Shown here: one piece after another, positions 36,089 to 46,346 of the stretch
Layout of the letters: each line of letters begins with the position of its first letter
Position numbering within the stretch: position 1 is the first letter of the stretch
DNA from: Demequina sp. B12
GTDB taxonomy: Bacteria; Actinomycetota; Actinomycetes; Actinomycetales; Demequinaceae
Direction: 5' to 3'
DNA: 64,000 bases
Assembly (NCBI RefSeq): GCF_028823635.1
Contig: NZ_JAPEHU010000001.1
Location: forward strand, 806,001-870,000
The notes under the pieces: model-generated
Databases searched by the model: none
Seen by the model: the letters and a program-made list of their open reading frames with translations, nothing else
What the model was told of the DNA's origin: nothing
Program-made: the position numbers and the translations under genes

Positions 36089-37066
36089 ATGCCCGACACC
36101 TCCTCTAAGCGCGTCCTGCTCGCTGCCCCCCGCGGCTACTGCGCCGGCGTTGACCGTGCCGTGATCGCCGTCGAGAAGGCGCTCGAACTCCACGGCGCAC
36201 CTATTTATGTGCGCAAGGAAATCGTGCACAACAAGTACGTGGTCGAGACCTTGTCTGAACGCGGAGCGATCTTCGTCAACGAAACCGATGAGGTGCCTGA
36301 GGGTGCCCGCGTGGTGTTCTCTGCGCACGGGGTCTCGCCGGCAGTGCGTGAGAGCGCCGATGCCCGCAACCTCCTGAGCATTGACGCCACCTGTCCTTTG
36401 GTGACGAAGGTGCACAAAGAAGCAGTGCGGTTCGCGAAGGCGGAGCAGACGATTCTGTTGATCGGTCACGAAGGCCACGAGGAAGTTGAGGGAACGGCGG
36501 GCGAAGCTCCCGAACACACGATCGTGGTGAACTCGCCTGAAGAGGCGGACCATGTTGAGGTGCCGGACCCGGACAACGTGGTGTGGTTGTCACAGACCAC
36601 GCTGTCTGTCGACGAGACGATGGAGACGGTGGCGCGTTTGCGTGCTCGCTTCCCGAACCTTCAGAACCCACCCAGCGACGACATTTGCTACGCGACTCAG
36701 AACCGTCAGGTGGCTGTGAAGAAGCTTGCCCCCGAGTGTGAACTCGTGATTGTGGTGGGTTCCGCGAACTCGTCCAACTCGGTGCGTCTAGTCGAGGTTG
36801 CGCTTCAGGCGGGTGCTGACACCTCCTACCGCATTGACCGTGCTTCTGAACTCGACGAGTCGTGGCTGGACGGCGTCACGACGGTGGGTGTGACGTCGGG
36901 CGCATCGGTTCCGGAGATTCTGGTGCGCGACCTGCTGGAGAAGCTCGACTCGATGGGCTACTCGACTGTCCAGGAAGTCCAGACGGCGACCGAGGACTTG
37001 ATGTTCTCGCTGCCGCGGGAGATCCGTGCGGACCTCAAGGCTGCCGAAAAGGCGATGAAGGCCTAA
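36089..37066 (+). CDS. ispH: 4-hydroxy-3-methylbut-2-enyl diphosphate reductase
   Basis: A 325-residue iron-sulfur enzyme that makes IPP and DMAPP at the end of the MEP pathway. Cluster cysteines are in [23 protein letters not shown] and [15 protein letters not shown]. The catalytic Glu is probably in the [20 protein letters not shown] region. AGGA lies 8 nt before ATG 36089; ATG 36080 is an alternative. Confidence 0.95.
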   Translation: MPDTSSKRVLLAAPRGYCAGVDRAVIAVEKALELHGAPIYVRKEIVHNKYVVETLSERGAIFVNETDEVPEGARVVFSAHGVSPAVRESADARNLLSIDATCPLVTKVHKEAVRFAKAEQTILLIGHEGHEEVEGTAGEAPEHTIVVNSPEEADHVEVPDPDNVVWLSQTTLSVDETMETVARLRARFPNLQNPPSDDICYATQNRQVAVKKLAPECELVIVVGSANSSNSVRLVEVALQAGADTSYRIDRASELDESWLDGVTTVGVTSGASVPEILVRDLLEKLDSMGYSTVQEVQTATEDLMFSLPREIRADLKAAEKAMKA

Positions 37067-37093
37067 CTGCCCTCCACCGTCCCTTCAACCTCC

Positions 37094-37153
37094 CTCAGAT
37101 GGCTCCATTTGGTTGTTTTGGTGAGCTAAAACAACCAAATGGAGCCATTTGAG
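37094..37153. repeat. Dispersed AT-rich palindrome, copy 3
   Basis: 26-nt arms (37094-37119 and 37128-37153), one G-U pair and an 8-nt centre. Against copies 1 and 2, GCTGTT/AACAGC has become GTTGTT/AACAAC, so both partners of one pair changed together. It sits in the 100-bp tail-to-tail gap between ispH and rmuC, ending 13 bp from the rmuC stop. The left flank is C/T-rich and the right flank G-rich. Confidence 0.92.
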
Positions 37154-37166
37154 TGTGGGGTGGGGG

Positions 37167-38489
37167 TTAGGAAGGGTTGTCTTCCAGGAGTAGTTCTGGT
37201 GCGGCCAACGCGCGAACGTCCGTGGTGGCTTGTGCCGGTGCGGGGAGTTCCGTCTCGATCTGTTGCATGTCGCCGAACTTGCGCGCCGTGACCAGCACGC
37301 GTGACTCCAGCGACGCCACCGTCTTGTTGTAGGCCTTGCTCGCGTTGTCGAGCGCGCGTCCCACCGAGGCCAGGTGTTCGCCCATGACACCAAGGCGCTC
37401 GTGCAGGAGCTTGCCGGCGGCGAGCACCTCTTGTGCGTTCTTGGCGAGTGCATCCTCTTTCCACGCATGGGCCACGGTACGCAGCATCGCCACCAACGTG
37501 GTGGGGCTCGCGATGAACACGCGGCGGCTGTACGCATACTCCTGAAGCTGGGGATCCTGCTCGAGCGCTGCCTGATAGAAGGCCTCCGAGGGCACGAACA
37601 TCACCACAAACTCGGGTGCCGACTCGAACTGATCCCAGTAGCGCTTGCCTGCAAGATCGTCCACGTGTTTCTTGACGTGGCGCGCGTGGGCGGCGAGGCG
37701 TTCCGCCCTGACCTGTTCGTCGTCCGTCTCGAAGGCCTCAAGCAGGGCCGACAGCGCCACCTTGGAGTCGACCACGATGGTGCGACCGCCGGCGAGCTTG
37801 ACCGTCATGTCCGGCCGCAGCAGGGCGCCGTCCGCGGTTCGCACCACTTCCTGCTCGAGGAAGTCCACGTGGGGGAGCATCCCCGCAAGTTCCACGACGC
37901 GACGGAGTTGGACCTCGCCCCAGTTTCCGCGGACATCGGACCTGCGCAACATATTGACGAAGTCGCTGGTGCGTTGATCCAACTTGTGGGAAGCCTCGAG
38001 CATTGCGCGGACCTGTTCAGACAACTGTGCCTGCGTCGACGCTCTGGCTTTGTCGGCATCGGCGGTCTGTCGTTGTACCTCCGCCAGGGACTTGGTGAGC
38101 GGTTCCACCATCTGCCGAACGGCGGCTTCACGCTTGGCGAGTTCGGCCTCGTTCAGCTCACGTTCCCGACTCAGTCGTTCGTGCGCTACTTCGAGCAGTG
38201 ACTCCTGGGAGGCGCGCAGGGTCTTGGCCGACAACGCCTCAAACTCGCGGCGCATGGTGTCGTGATCGGAGCGCACCTGATCGACGTATCGCTCGTGCTG
38301 CGCGATGAGGTGCTGCTCGCGCTGCTCGAACGCGCGCTCTTGCTGGACCTGATGCTGTCCCAGCATCTCGATGCGCTGACGCGCGGCCAGCAACTCTGCA
38401 TGAGTTCCCGCGGACCGTCGCTGAGCAAGCAAGTAGCCCACGACCAAACCCACGAGTATGCCAACGATCACGAGTGCTAGTTCGACCAT
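37167..38489 (-). CDS. rmuC: DNA recombination protein RmuC
   Basis: A 440-residue protein with an N-terminal membrane anchor (ELALVIVGILVGLVVGYLL) and a long coiled coil (residues about 25-170, Gln/Glu/Arg-rich). The RmuC nuclease-like core follows (RGNWGEVQLRRVVELAGM, VDSKVALSALLEAFE, YWDQFESAPEFVVMFVPSE). It limits DNA inversions in Escherichia coli. It stands alone and is convergent with ispH. Confidence 0.9.
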   Translation of the reverse strand: MVELALVIVGILVGLVVGYLLAQRRSAGTHAELLAARQRIEMLGQHQVQQERAFEQREQHLIAQHERYVDQVRSDHDTMRREFEALSAKTLRASQESLLEVAHERLSRERELNEAELAKREAAVRQMVEPLTKSLAEVQRQTADADKARASTQAQLSEQVRAMLEASHKLDQRTSDFVNMLRRSDVRGNWGEVQLRRVVELAGMLPHVDFLEQEVVRTADGALLRPDMTVKLAGGRTIVVDSKVALSALLEAFETDDEQVRAERLAAHARHVKKHVDDLAGKRYWDQFESAPEFVVMFVPSEAFYQAALEQDPQLQEYAYSRRVFIASPTTLVAMLRTVAHAWKEDALAKNAQEVLAAGKLLHERLGVMGEHLASVGRALDNASKAYNKTVASLESRVLVTARKFGDMQQIETELPAPAQATTDVRALAAPELLLEDNPS

Positions 38490-38509
38490 GGCGACACCTT
38501 GCCATGTGG

Positions 38510-38602
38510 CTGTGACATAGGTCCGGGGTAGAGCGGCCTTGAGTGGGCATCTGGCGTGAAAAATGTCACAGCATGGAACAAAAGGTCTCAGTTATGTCAC
38601 AG
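38510..38602. promoter_or_regulatory. Three CTGTGACAT/ATGTCACAG boxes upstream of the peptide importer
   Basis: The 9-mer occurs at 38510-38518 (as CTGTGACAT), 38563-38571 and 38594-38602 (as ATGTCACAG). Spacings of 53 and 31 bp are near five and three helix turns, so the boxes face the same side. They are candidate operators for the importer or for divergent rmuC. The protein is unknown. Confidence 0.5.
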
Positions 38603-38768
38603 TTCAGGAACAATCCGCCTCAATCGTCCTTCTCGAAACACCTGAGACACAAAGCGATCTTTACTCTGTTTCGCACGAGCGGGGAAACTCCCCGCTTGCC
38701 CTTCGCGCTCGACGGTGCCGTCCCCACCCCGGAAGCACCGCCGGGCGCGTGATGCGAGAGGAAACAGT

Positions 38769-40541
38769 ATGAAGATCGGCACGATGAGCAAGGGAGTGGC
38801 GCTGTTCGCGGCCGCAACCATCGCTCTGGCAGCGTGCACGTCGGATGCTGGCACCGAGGACGAGAACTCGACCAGCCCCACGGCAGATGCAACCGCGACC
38901 GCTAGCGGCACCAAGGACGACACAGTTTTCGTGTCGGTCGGTGAGGACGAGTGGGACGGTTACAACGACCTGACCCCCGCGACTTACTCGACGTACAACT
39001 CGGTGATCAACGAGCGTGTGCGCCAGACCTTCGTCTACTTTGACGAGAACTCCGCCATCCAGATCAACGAGGAGTTCGGTAACGTCGAACTCATCTCGGA
39101 AGACCCGATGGTCGTCGAGTACACCATCAACGAGGACGCAGTCTGGTCCGACGGCGAGCCCATCAAGTACGAAGACGTGCTGCTGACCTGGGCTGCGCAG
39201 AAGTTCACGGACGGTGAAGACGCAGACGGCAACCCCGTCGCGCTGTTCGACCACGTTGGCGGTCTTGACTACGGCGAGCGCGTGCTTGAAGGCCCTCAGG
39301 GTGAAGCAGGCGGCAAGTCGTTCACCGTCGAGTACGAGAACCCGTTCCCTGACTACATGCTGACCACCGTGGTCGACTTCCCTGCACACATCGCTGCGGA
39401 GCAGGCCGGCGTTTCGCTGGAAGACCTCGTCACCGCGATCCAGGGTGGCGACGTCGAGGCACTGCGCCCCGTCGCTGAGTTCTGGAACACCGGTTGGTTG
39501 TCGCCCTCCGCTGGCGAACTGCCCGACCCCGCCATCGCGCTGTCGTCCGGTCCTTACACCTACGGCTCGTGGGAAGCCGGTCAGTCGCTGACCCTCGTTC
39601 CCAACGAGAACTACTGGGGCACCCCGCCGGCAACCGCGAACCTCGTGTTCCGTTTCGCCTCGGCTGACACCCACGTGCAGGCACTGCAGAACGGTGACCT
39701 CAACGTCATCGAGCCTCAGGCCACCATCGACACCCTCGACCAGCTCGCCGCTATTGGTGACGCTGTGACCGTGGGCACGTTCGACACCCTCATCTGGGAG
39801 CACCTCGACTTCAACTTCGGTGAAGGCGGCTCGCTCGCAGACAGCCTTGAGCTCCGTGAAGCATTCGCTCTGTGCGTGCCTCGCCAGCTCATCGTTGACA
39901 ACCTGATCGCCCCGGTCAACCCCGAGGCACAGATCATGAACGCCCGTGAGGTCTTCCCCTTCGAGGCTGACTACGACACCATCGTGTCCGCTGCGTACGA
40001 CGGCCGTTACGACACCGTTGACATCGAGGCTGCAGCTGCCAAGATCGAAGAGGCTGGCGTTGACACGCCCGTCCAGGTCCGCATCGGCTACAACACCCCG
40101 AACCCCCGTCGTACCGACGTCGCCGCCCTCATCAAGGACTCGTGCGACCAGGCCGGCTTCGAAATCGTCGACAGCGGTTCCTCGGAGTTCTTCTCCGCTG
40201 ACCTGCCCTCGGGTAACTTCGACGTCGCCATGTACGCGTGGTCCGGTTCCGGCCAGATCGCTTCCGGCCAGAACATCTACGCATCGGACGGCGCTCAGAA
40301 CTACACCGCCTACGCCAACGACACCGTTGACGCAGCTTGGGACACGCTGACTGCAACCCTCGACACCGAGGCTCAGCAGGAGCAGACCATCATCATCGAG
40401 AAGGAACTGTGGGACTCGCTGTTCGGTATCCCGCTGTTCGCACACCCGGGTGTTGCCGCTTGGGACTCCACGATCCAGAACGTGGCACCGACCGCTTCGC
40501 AGTCGGCCATCGTGTGGAACGCTGAGAAGTGGGTCCGCTAG
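38769..40541 (+). CDS. Peptide-type ABC transporter substrate-binding lipoprotein
   Basis: A 590-residue SBP_bac_5 protein with a lipoprotein signal (lipobox LAAC, lipidated Cys23) and a Thr/Ser/Asp-rich linker. A DppA/OppA-like fold follows, with WSDGEPIKYEDVLLTW and GPYTYGSWEAGQSLTLVPN. It binds oligopeptides or related ligands outside the cell for the permease encoded downstream. ATG 38769 has GAGAGGAAA upstream. The 145-bp gap with a hairpin before the permease suggests the binding protein is made in excess. Confidence 0.9.
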   Translation: MKIGTMSKGVALFAAATIALAACTSDAGTEDENSTSPTADATATASGTKDDTVFVSVGEDEWDGYNDLTPATYSTYNSVINERVRQTFVYFDENSAIQINEEFGNVELISEDPMVVEYTINEDAVWSDGEPIKYEDVLLTWAAQKFTDGEDADGNPVALFDHVGGLDYGERVLEGPQGEAGGKSFTVEYENPFPDYMLTTVVDFPAHIAAEQAGVSLEDLVTAIQGGDVEALRPVAEFWNTGWLSPSAGELPDPAIALSSGPYTYGSWEAGQSLTLVPNENYWGTPPATANLVFRFASADTHVQALQNGDLNVIEPQATIDTLDQLAAIGDAVTVGTFDTLIWEHLDFNFGEGGSLADSLELREAFALCVPRQLIVDNLIAPVNPEAQIMNAREVFPFEADYDTIVSAAYDGRYDTVDIEAAAAKIEEAGVDTPVQVRIGYNTPNPRRTDVAALIKDSCDQAGFEIVDSGSSEFFSADLPSGNFDVAMYAWSGSGQIASGQNIYASDGAQNYTAYANDTVDAAWDTLTATLDTEAQQEQTIIIEKELWDSLFGIPLFAHPGVAAWDSTIQNVAPTASQSAIVWNAEKWVR

Positions 40542-40566
40542 GATAGCCCACCTAGTACAGCACTCT

Positions 40567-40602
40567 CCGGTGGGGTGGGGCTTCGCGGCCCCGCCCCACC
40601 GG
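40567..40602 (+). terminator. Hairpin after the binding-protein gene
   Basis: A 15-bp GC-rich stem (40567-40581 with 40588-40602, one G-T pair), 6-nt loop and no T-run. It is likely a partial terminator or mRNA-stabilising hairpin between binding protein and permease genes. Confidence 0.65.
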
Positions 40603-40686
40603 TCACGTGTGTGGCGGCAGTGACGATGCGTTGTAGGGGCGCGGCGTGAGAAACTGTCACCTCACTGTCCAAGAGGAAGTCTCTTT

Positions 40687-42204
40687 ATGACGCGTTACAT
40701 CCTCAGGCGGCTGGCGATCTCCTTCGGGGTTCTTTTCGTCGGTTCTTTCCTGATGTACGTCCTGACGATCAACTCGGGCGACCCGCTCGAAGATCTTCGT
40801 GAATCGACGGCGAATAACCGCGACACACTCATCGCGGCTCGCATCGACAACATGGGGCTCGATTTGCCCTGGTACCAGAGGTACTGGCAGTGGCTCACCG
40901 GCGTTGGTGGCTGCTTTGTCGGTCGTTGTGATCTCGGTACCGACCGTTCTGGCAGCGATGTGCTGTCGCTTCTCCAGCAGTCTGCGAGCGCCACGCTCCG
41001 CCTGGTGACTATTGCGACCATCGCCGCCATCATCATCGGAATCATCGTCGGTATTCTCACCGCGATCCGTCAGTACTCCGGCTTCGACTATGTCGTGACG
41101 TTCCTGACGTTCCTGTTCTTCTCGCTCCCAGTGTTCTGGGCAGCGGTGCTCCTCAAGGAGTACGGCGCTATCCGCTACAACGACTGGATAGCCGATCCAC
41201 ATGTCTCTGTGCTTCAAGCGGTGCTGATAGGTATAGCCCTCGGCTTCGTCCTGCAAGGTGTGATGGGTGGCCGTATGAAGCGCCGCCTTCTCACCGGTGG
41301 CGTGACCGCAGTGTTCACGATCTCCGCCCTCCTGTACTTCACCTCAGTTGGCTGGTGGCGTAGCCCCGCACTGGGTCCGGTCCTCGTGATCCTGGTTGCC
41401 CTGGCTTTCGCGGTCGGTATCACGGCGCTCGTCGCGGGATTGGGCAACAAGCGCGTCCTGTACTCGACGCTCACCACCGTTGGCATCGGTTCGGTGCTGT
41501 ACTTCGTTCTTGGCGGAGCGCTTGACGAGCCCAACTGGTGGCTCCTCCTGGGGCTGTTCGCTTCCGCGATCGTCGTAGGCCTCGTGGTGGGGTACTTCAT
41601 GGGTGGCTACTCACGCGGACAGGCCATGGGATTGTCCGCTGTGACCGCCGCATTCATGGCGTTCCTGACATTCGCGGACCGTCTGGTTTACGCCTGGGGC
41701 AGCTTCCTGCAGCTGAAGCCGCGCCCCATCTCCACCATCGGTGCCTCCACACCCAACTTCCCGGGGGACTTCTGGGAGACCACCCTGGACTGGGGCGCAC
41801 AGTTGCTACTCCCCAGCATCCTGTTGACGCTGATCTCCGTGGCGACGTACTCGCGTTACACGCGTTCGTCGATGTTGGAGACCATGAACCAGGACTACGT
41901 GCGTACTGCACGTTCCAAGGGTCTGTCGGAGCGCACTGTGATTACGAAGCACGCGTTCCGCAACGCCATGATCCCCATCACCACCATCGTTGCGCTCGAC
42001 TTCGCAGCGCTGATCGGTGGTGCGGTTATCACGGAGAACGTGTTCGGCTGGAAGGGCATGGGCGCCATGTTCAAGACCGGACTGACGCAGGTGGACCCCA
42101 ACCCGGTGATGGCGTTCTTCCTCGTGACCGGAACCGCAGCGGTGATCATGAACTTGGTTGCTGACCTCGCATACGCGTCCCTCGACCCGCGGATCAGGAG
42201 GTAA
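40687..42204 (+). CDS. ABC transporter permease, DppB-like with extra membrane insert
   Basis: A 505-residue protein. The N-terminus (YILRRLAISFGVLFVGSFLM) and the C-terminal half with the EAA loop (DYVRTARSKGLSERTVITKHAFRNAM) are standard for DppB/OppB. Family members usually have 310-340 residues. Here about 160 residues with five or more hydrophobic segments lie between roughly residues 175 and 335. AGAGGAAG precedes ATG 40687. Confidence 0.88.
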   Translation: MTRYILRRLAISFGVLFVGSFLMYVLTINSGDPLEDLRESTANNRDTLIAARIDNMGLDLPWYQRYWQWLTGVGGCFVGRCDLGTDRSGSDVLSLLQQSASATLRLVTIATIAAIIIGIIVGILTAIRQYSGFDYVVTFLTFLFFSLPVFWAAVLLKEYGAIRYNDWIADPHVSVLQAVLIGIALGFVLQGVMGGRMKRRLLTGGVTAVFTISALLYFTSVGWWRSPALGPVLVILVALAFAVGITALVAGLGNKRVLYSTLTTVGIGSVLYFVLGGALDEPNWWLLLGLFASAIVVGLVVGYFMGGYSRGQAMGLSAVTAAFMAFLTFADRLVYAWGSFLQLKPRPISTIGASTPNFPGDFWETTLDWGAQLLLPSILLTLISVATYSRYTRSSMLETMNQDYVRTARSKGLSERTVITKHAFRNAMIPITTIVALDFAALIGGAVITENVFGWKGMGAMFKTGLTQVDPNPVMAFFLVTGTAAVIMNLVADLAYASLDPRIRR

Positions 42205-42252
42205 TGACATGTTTTTCGCCATTACTACTGATGCGCACGAACGGAGTGGCTC

Positions 42253-43236
<984 letters not shown>

Positions 43237-43238
43237 TC

Positions 43239-44960
43239 ATGACGACGACTGACAACACCACGGAACAGCCCATCGAGGGTGCTCCGGTTCTGTCCTTCAC
43301 CGATCTCGATGTGAAGTTCAACACCGAGTTCGGCAAGGTCCACGCGGTGAAGGGCATCTCACTTGAGGTCGCCCCTGGTGAGGTTTTGGCGCTAGTCGGT
43401 GAGTCGGGTTCGGGTAAGTCCGTGACTTCGACTTCCGCGTTGGGATTGCTGCCTCGCAATGCGACGGTGAACGGCAAGATCAACGTGGCTGGCAAGAGCG
43501 TCGACACGATGTCTGGCAAGGACCTGCGCAAGATGCGTGGTGACGACGTCGCAATGGTGTTCCAGGAGCCGATGACCGCCCTGAACCCCGTGCTGACGAT
43601 CCGTACGCAGATGGTGGAAGCTCTTGAACTCCACGGCAAGGCGTACGGAAAGGAAGCCGACGCGAAGGCCATCGAGCTGCTCGCCATGGTGGGCATCCCT
43701 GACCCGGAGCGTCGTCTCTACCAGTACCCGCACGAGTTTTCGGGTGGTCAGCGCCAGCGCATCGTGATTGCGATGGCGCTGTCGTGTGACCCGACCGTCA
43801 TCATCGCGGACGAGCCCACGACCGCTCTTGACGTGACGGTGCAGGCCGAGATTCTGGACCTGCTGCGCTCGCTCAAGGATGAACTGAACACCGGCATCCT
43901 GCTCATCACGCACTCCATGGGTGTGGTGGCGGATATGGCTGACCGCGTGGCCGTGATGTACAAGGGTGACCTTGTGGAGTCTGGCACCGTGCACGAGGTG
44001 CTGACGGCTCCCCGCCACGACTACACCAAGCGGCTGCTCGACGCGGTTCCGCGTTTGGGCTCACGCGGCGAAACTCCGCCCGTGGTCCAGACCGAAGGCC
44101 CCAAGGCGCTTGAGGTGACCGACTTGGTGGTGGAGTTCCACCGTCAGGGCCGGACGCCGTTCCGTGCCGTTGATGGAGTGTCGCTGAGTGTGTCCCGCGG
44201 TGAAATCGTGGGCCTGGTGGGCGAGTCCGGTTCCGGAAAGTCCACGATCGCTCGTACGGCGTTGGGTCTGATCCCTGCCGCATCGGGTGAGGTCGCGATT
44301 CTGGGTGATGACATCACCAAGATGAAGCGGGCCCCCCTCAAGGCGCTCCGTAAGCGCATTGGTGTGGTGTTCCAGGATCCCGCCAGCTCGCTGAACCCGC
44401 GCCTTCCGGTGGGTGACTGCATCGCTGAGCCCATGGACGTCCACAAGGTGGGTGACAAAGCTTCGCGCCGTCAGAAGGTTGCGGAACTGTTGGACGCGGT
44501 GGAGTTGCCGCGTTCGGTTGCGAACCGCTACCCCCACGAACTGTCCGGTGGTCAGCGCCAGCGTGTGTCGATTGCACGTGCTTTGACGCTGGACCCGGAG
44601 CTGTTGGTGGCTGACGAGCCGACGTCCGCGCTGGATGTGTCGGTGCAGGCCTCGGTGCTGGAGATGTTCACCGCCTTGCAGGAGGAGTACAACTTCGGTT
44701 GCCTCTTTGTGAGTCACGACTTGGCAGTGATCGACATGCTTGCCGACCGCGTGGTGGTCCTGAAGGACGGCCGTGTGGTGGAGCAGGGCGATCGCCAGCA
44801 GGTGCTGCAGAGCCCGCAGGAGGAGTACACCAAGCGTCTGCTGATGGCAGCGCCGGTGCCTCACCCTGACGAGCAGCGTGAGCGTCGTGAAGAGCGTCAC
44901 CGCTTCCTGGAAGAGGTAGGCGAGAAGGAGCACGGTCTCCACCTCGACGCCGACAAGTAG
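43239..44960 (+). CDS. Fused dual ATP-binding subunit (DppD-DppF type)
   Basis: A 573-residue protein carrying two complete nucleotide-binding domains. Domain 1 has GESGSGKS, EFSGGQRQR and DEPTTALD; domain 2 has GESGSGKS, ELSGGQRQR and DEPTSALD. Each ends in an oligopeptide-ABC C-terminal region (YTKRLLDAVP, YTKRLLMAAPVPHP). It powers the importer. AAGGA precedes ATG 43239, 2 bp after the permease stop. Confidence 0.94.
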   Translation: MTTTDNTTEQPIEGAPVLSFTDLDVKFNTEFGKVHAVKGISLEVAPGEVLALVGESGSGKSVTSTSALGLLPRNATVNGKINVAGKSVDTMSGKDLRKMRGDDVAMVFQEPMTALNPVLTIRTQMVEALELHGKAYGKEADAKAIELLAMVGIPDPERRLYQYPHEFSGGQRQRIVIAMALSCDPTVIIADEPTTALDVTVQAEILDLLRSLKDELNTGILLITHSMGVVADMADRVAVMYKGDLVESGTVHEVLTAPRHDYTKRLLDAVPRLGSRGETPPVVQTEGPKALEVTDLVVEFHRQGRTPFRAVDGVSLSVSRGEIVGLVGESGSGKSTIARTALGLIPAASGEVAILGDDITKMKRAPLKALRKRIGVVFQDPASSLNPRLPVGDCIAEPMDVHKVGDKASRRQKVAELLDAVELPRSVANRYPHELSGGQRQRVSIARALTLDPELLVADEPTSALDVSVQASVLEMFTALQEEYNFGCLFVSHDLAVIDMLADRVVVLKDGRVVEQGDRQQVLQSPQEEYTKRLLMAAPVPHPDEQRERREERHRFLEEVGEKEHGLHLDADK

Positions 44961-44974
44961 CGTCTCAACGTTTC

Positions 44975-45014
44975 CACGGGCCGATGCGCGATTCAGTTCG
45001 CGCGTCGGCCCGTG
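44975..45014 (+). terminator. Terminator of the peptide-importer operon
   Basis: A 16-bp stem (44975-44990 with 44999-45014, one T-G pair) and an 8-nt loop. The left arm contains GGCCGATGCG, one instance of the over-represented heptamer. Confidence 0.75.
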
Positions 45015-45100
45015 TGCGTTGTGGGGGACATTGGGGTGTGGTGAGTAGGGGAGAGGCGCCGCCGCCACGCACACTGCACACACGCATCGTCCATACGAAC

Positions 45101-45106
45101 TAGACT
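45101..45106 (+). promoter_or_regulatory. -10 element of ychF
   Basis: TAGACT, 8 nt before GTG 45115. The leader would be extremely short. Confidence 0.45.
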
Positions 45107-45114
45107 TGTGGCCC

Positions 45115-46200
45115 GTGGCACTCACTATCGGAATCGTCGGCCTGCCCAACGTTGGCAAGTCCACCCTGTTCAATGCTCTGACTCGCGCAGAGGTTCTCGC
45201 TGCGAACTACCCGTTCGCGACGATTGAGCCCAATGTTGGCGTGGTCCCGCTGCCTGATCCGCGGCTGGGCGAGCTTGCCAAGATTTTCTCTTCGGAGAAG
45301 GAACTTCCCGCGACCGTGTCGTTCGTGGACATCGCGGGCATTGTGAAGGGCGCCTCCGAGGGTGAGGGCCTGGGCAACGCGTTCCTGGCGAACATTCGTG
45401 AGGCCGATGCGATTTGCCAAGTGACCCGTGCGTTTGCGGACTCGGATGTGACGCGTGTGGACGGCTCCACCGACGAGGCCGGCGACCTGGAGACGATCTC
45501 CACTGAGTTGATTCTTGCGGACCTGCAGACCATCGACAAGGTGCTGCCGCGTCTGGAGAAGGAAGTCAAGATCAAGCGCGGCTCGCCCGAGCAGTTGGCT
45601 GCCGTGACCGCAGCCAAGGAAGTCTTGGAAGCCGGGCAGACACTCTTTGCCGGCGCTGCCGCCGCTGGCATCGACACCGCAGAGCTGCGTGAGTTCAACC
45701 TCCTCACTACCAAGCCGTTCATCTACGTCTTCAACACGGACGACGCCGGCCTCATGGACGAGGACAAGAAGGCCGAACTGGCCGCGCTAGTGGCGCCCGC
45801 CAAGGCGATCTTCCTGGACGCAAAGTTTGAGTCCGAGCTCATCGAGTTGGACGAAGCCGAAGCACGCGAAATGCTCGAGTCCACCGGTCAGACAGAGTCC
45901 GGCCTGGACCAGCTCGCGCACGTGGGCTTCGACACCCTCGGCTTGCAGACGTACCTCACCGCTGGCCCCAAGGAAGCGCGTGCCTGGACCATCCGCAAGG
46001 GCTGGACTGCACCGCAGGCCGCCGGGGTGATCCACACGGACTTTGAGAAGGGCTTCATCAAGGCAGAAGTCGTGTCCTTTGCTGACCTGATGGAGTACGG
46101 CTCCATGGCCGATGCCAAGGCAGCGGGCAAGGTCCGCATGGAAGGCAAGGACTACGTCATGGTTGATGGCGACGTGGTGGAGTTCCGCTTTAACGTGTGA
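45115..46200 (+). CDS. ychF: Redox-regulated ATPase YchF (OLA1/Obg-like)
   Basis: A 361-residue TRAFAC P-loop protein that binds ATP. Walker A is GLPNVGKSTLFNAL, switch and G3 are VDIAGIVKGASEGEGLGN, and the C-terminal TGS-like domain ends GKDYVMVDGDVVEFRFNV. It is associated with ribosomes and oxidative-stress control in other bacteria. GTG 45115 begins the canonical ALTIGIVGLP. Confidence 0.95.
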   Translation: MALTIGIVGLPNVGKSTLFNALTRAEVLAANYPFATIEPNVGVVPLPDPRLGELAKIFSSEKELPATVSFVDIAGIVKGASEGEGLGNAFLANIREADAICQVTRAFADSDVTRVDGSTDEAGDLETISTELILADLQTIDKVLPRLEKEVKIKRGSPEQLAAVTAAKEVLEAGQTLFAGAAAAGIDTAELREFNLLTTKPFIYVFNTDDAGLMDEDKKAELAALVAPAKAIFLDAKFESELIELDEAEAREMLESTGQTESGLDQLAHVGFDTLGLQTYLTAGPKEARAWTIRKGWTAPQAAGVIHTDFEKGFIKAEVVSFADLMEYGSMADAKAAGKVRMEGKDYVMVDGDVVEFRFNV

Positions 46201-46230
46201 TCAGTTCTGCGGATCGTTGATCTGAGCATC

Positions 46231-46263
46231 GCCCCGGTGGCCTCGTGACGAGGGGACCGGGGC
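46231..46263 (+). terminator. Hairpin after ychF
   Basis: Arms 46231-46246 and 46248-46263 pair except for two central positions. It lies 30 bp downstream of the stop. No clear T-run. Confidence 0.6.
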
Positions 46264-46310
46264 TGTGTCGTATTGGGAAGGTCCTCTCCCTGGAAGAGCG
46301 CTACGCACGT

Positions 46311-46330
46311 TGCTATCATGATTGATAGCA
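46311..46330. promoter_or_regulatory. vapBC autoregulatory operator
   Basis: Inverted repeat TGCTATCA-TGAT-TGATAGCA, 16 bp before vapB. A -10-like TATCAT at 46314-46319 lies inside it. Its position fits repression by the VapBC complex. Confidence 0.75.
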
Positions 46331-46346
46331 GAGGAGGTGGTCGCTC

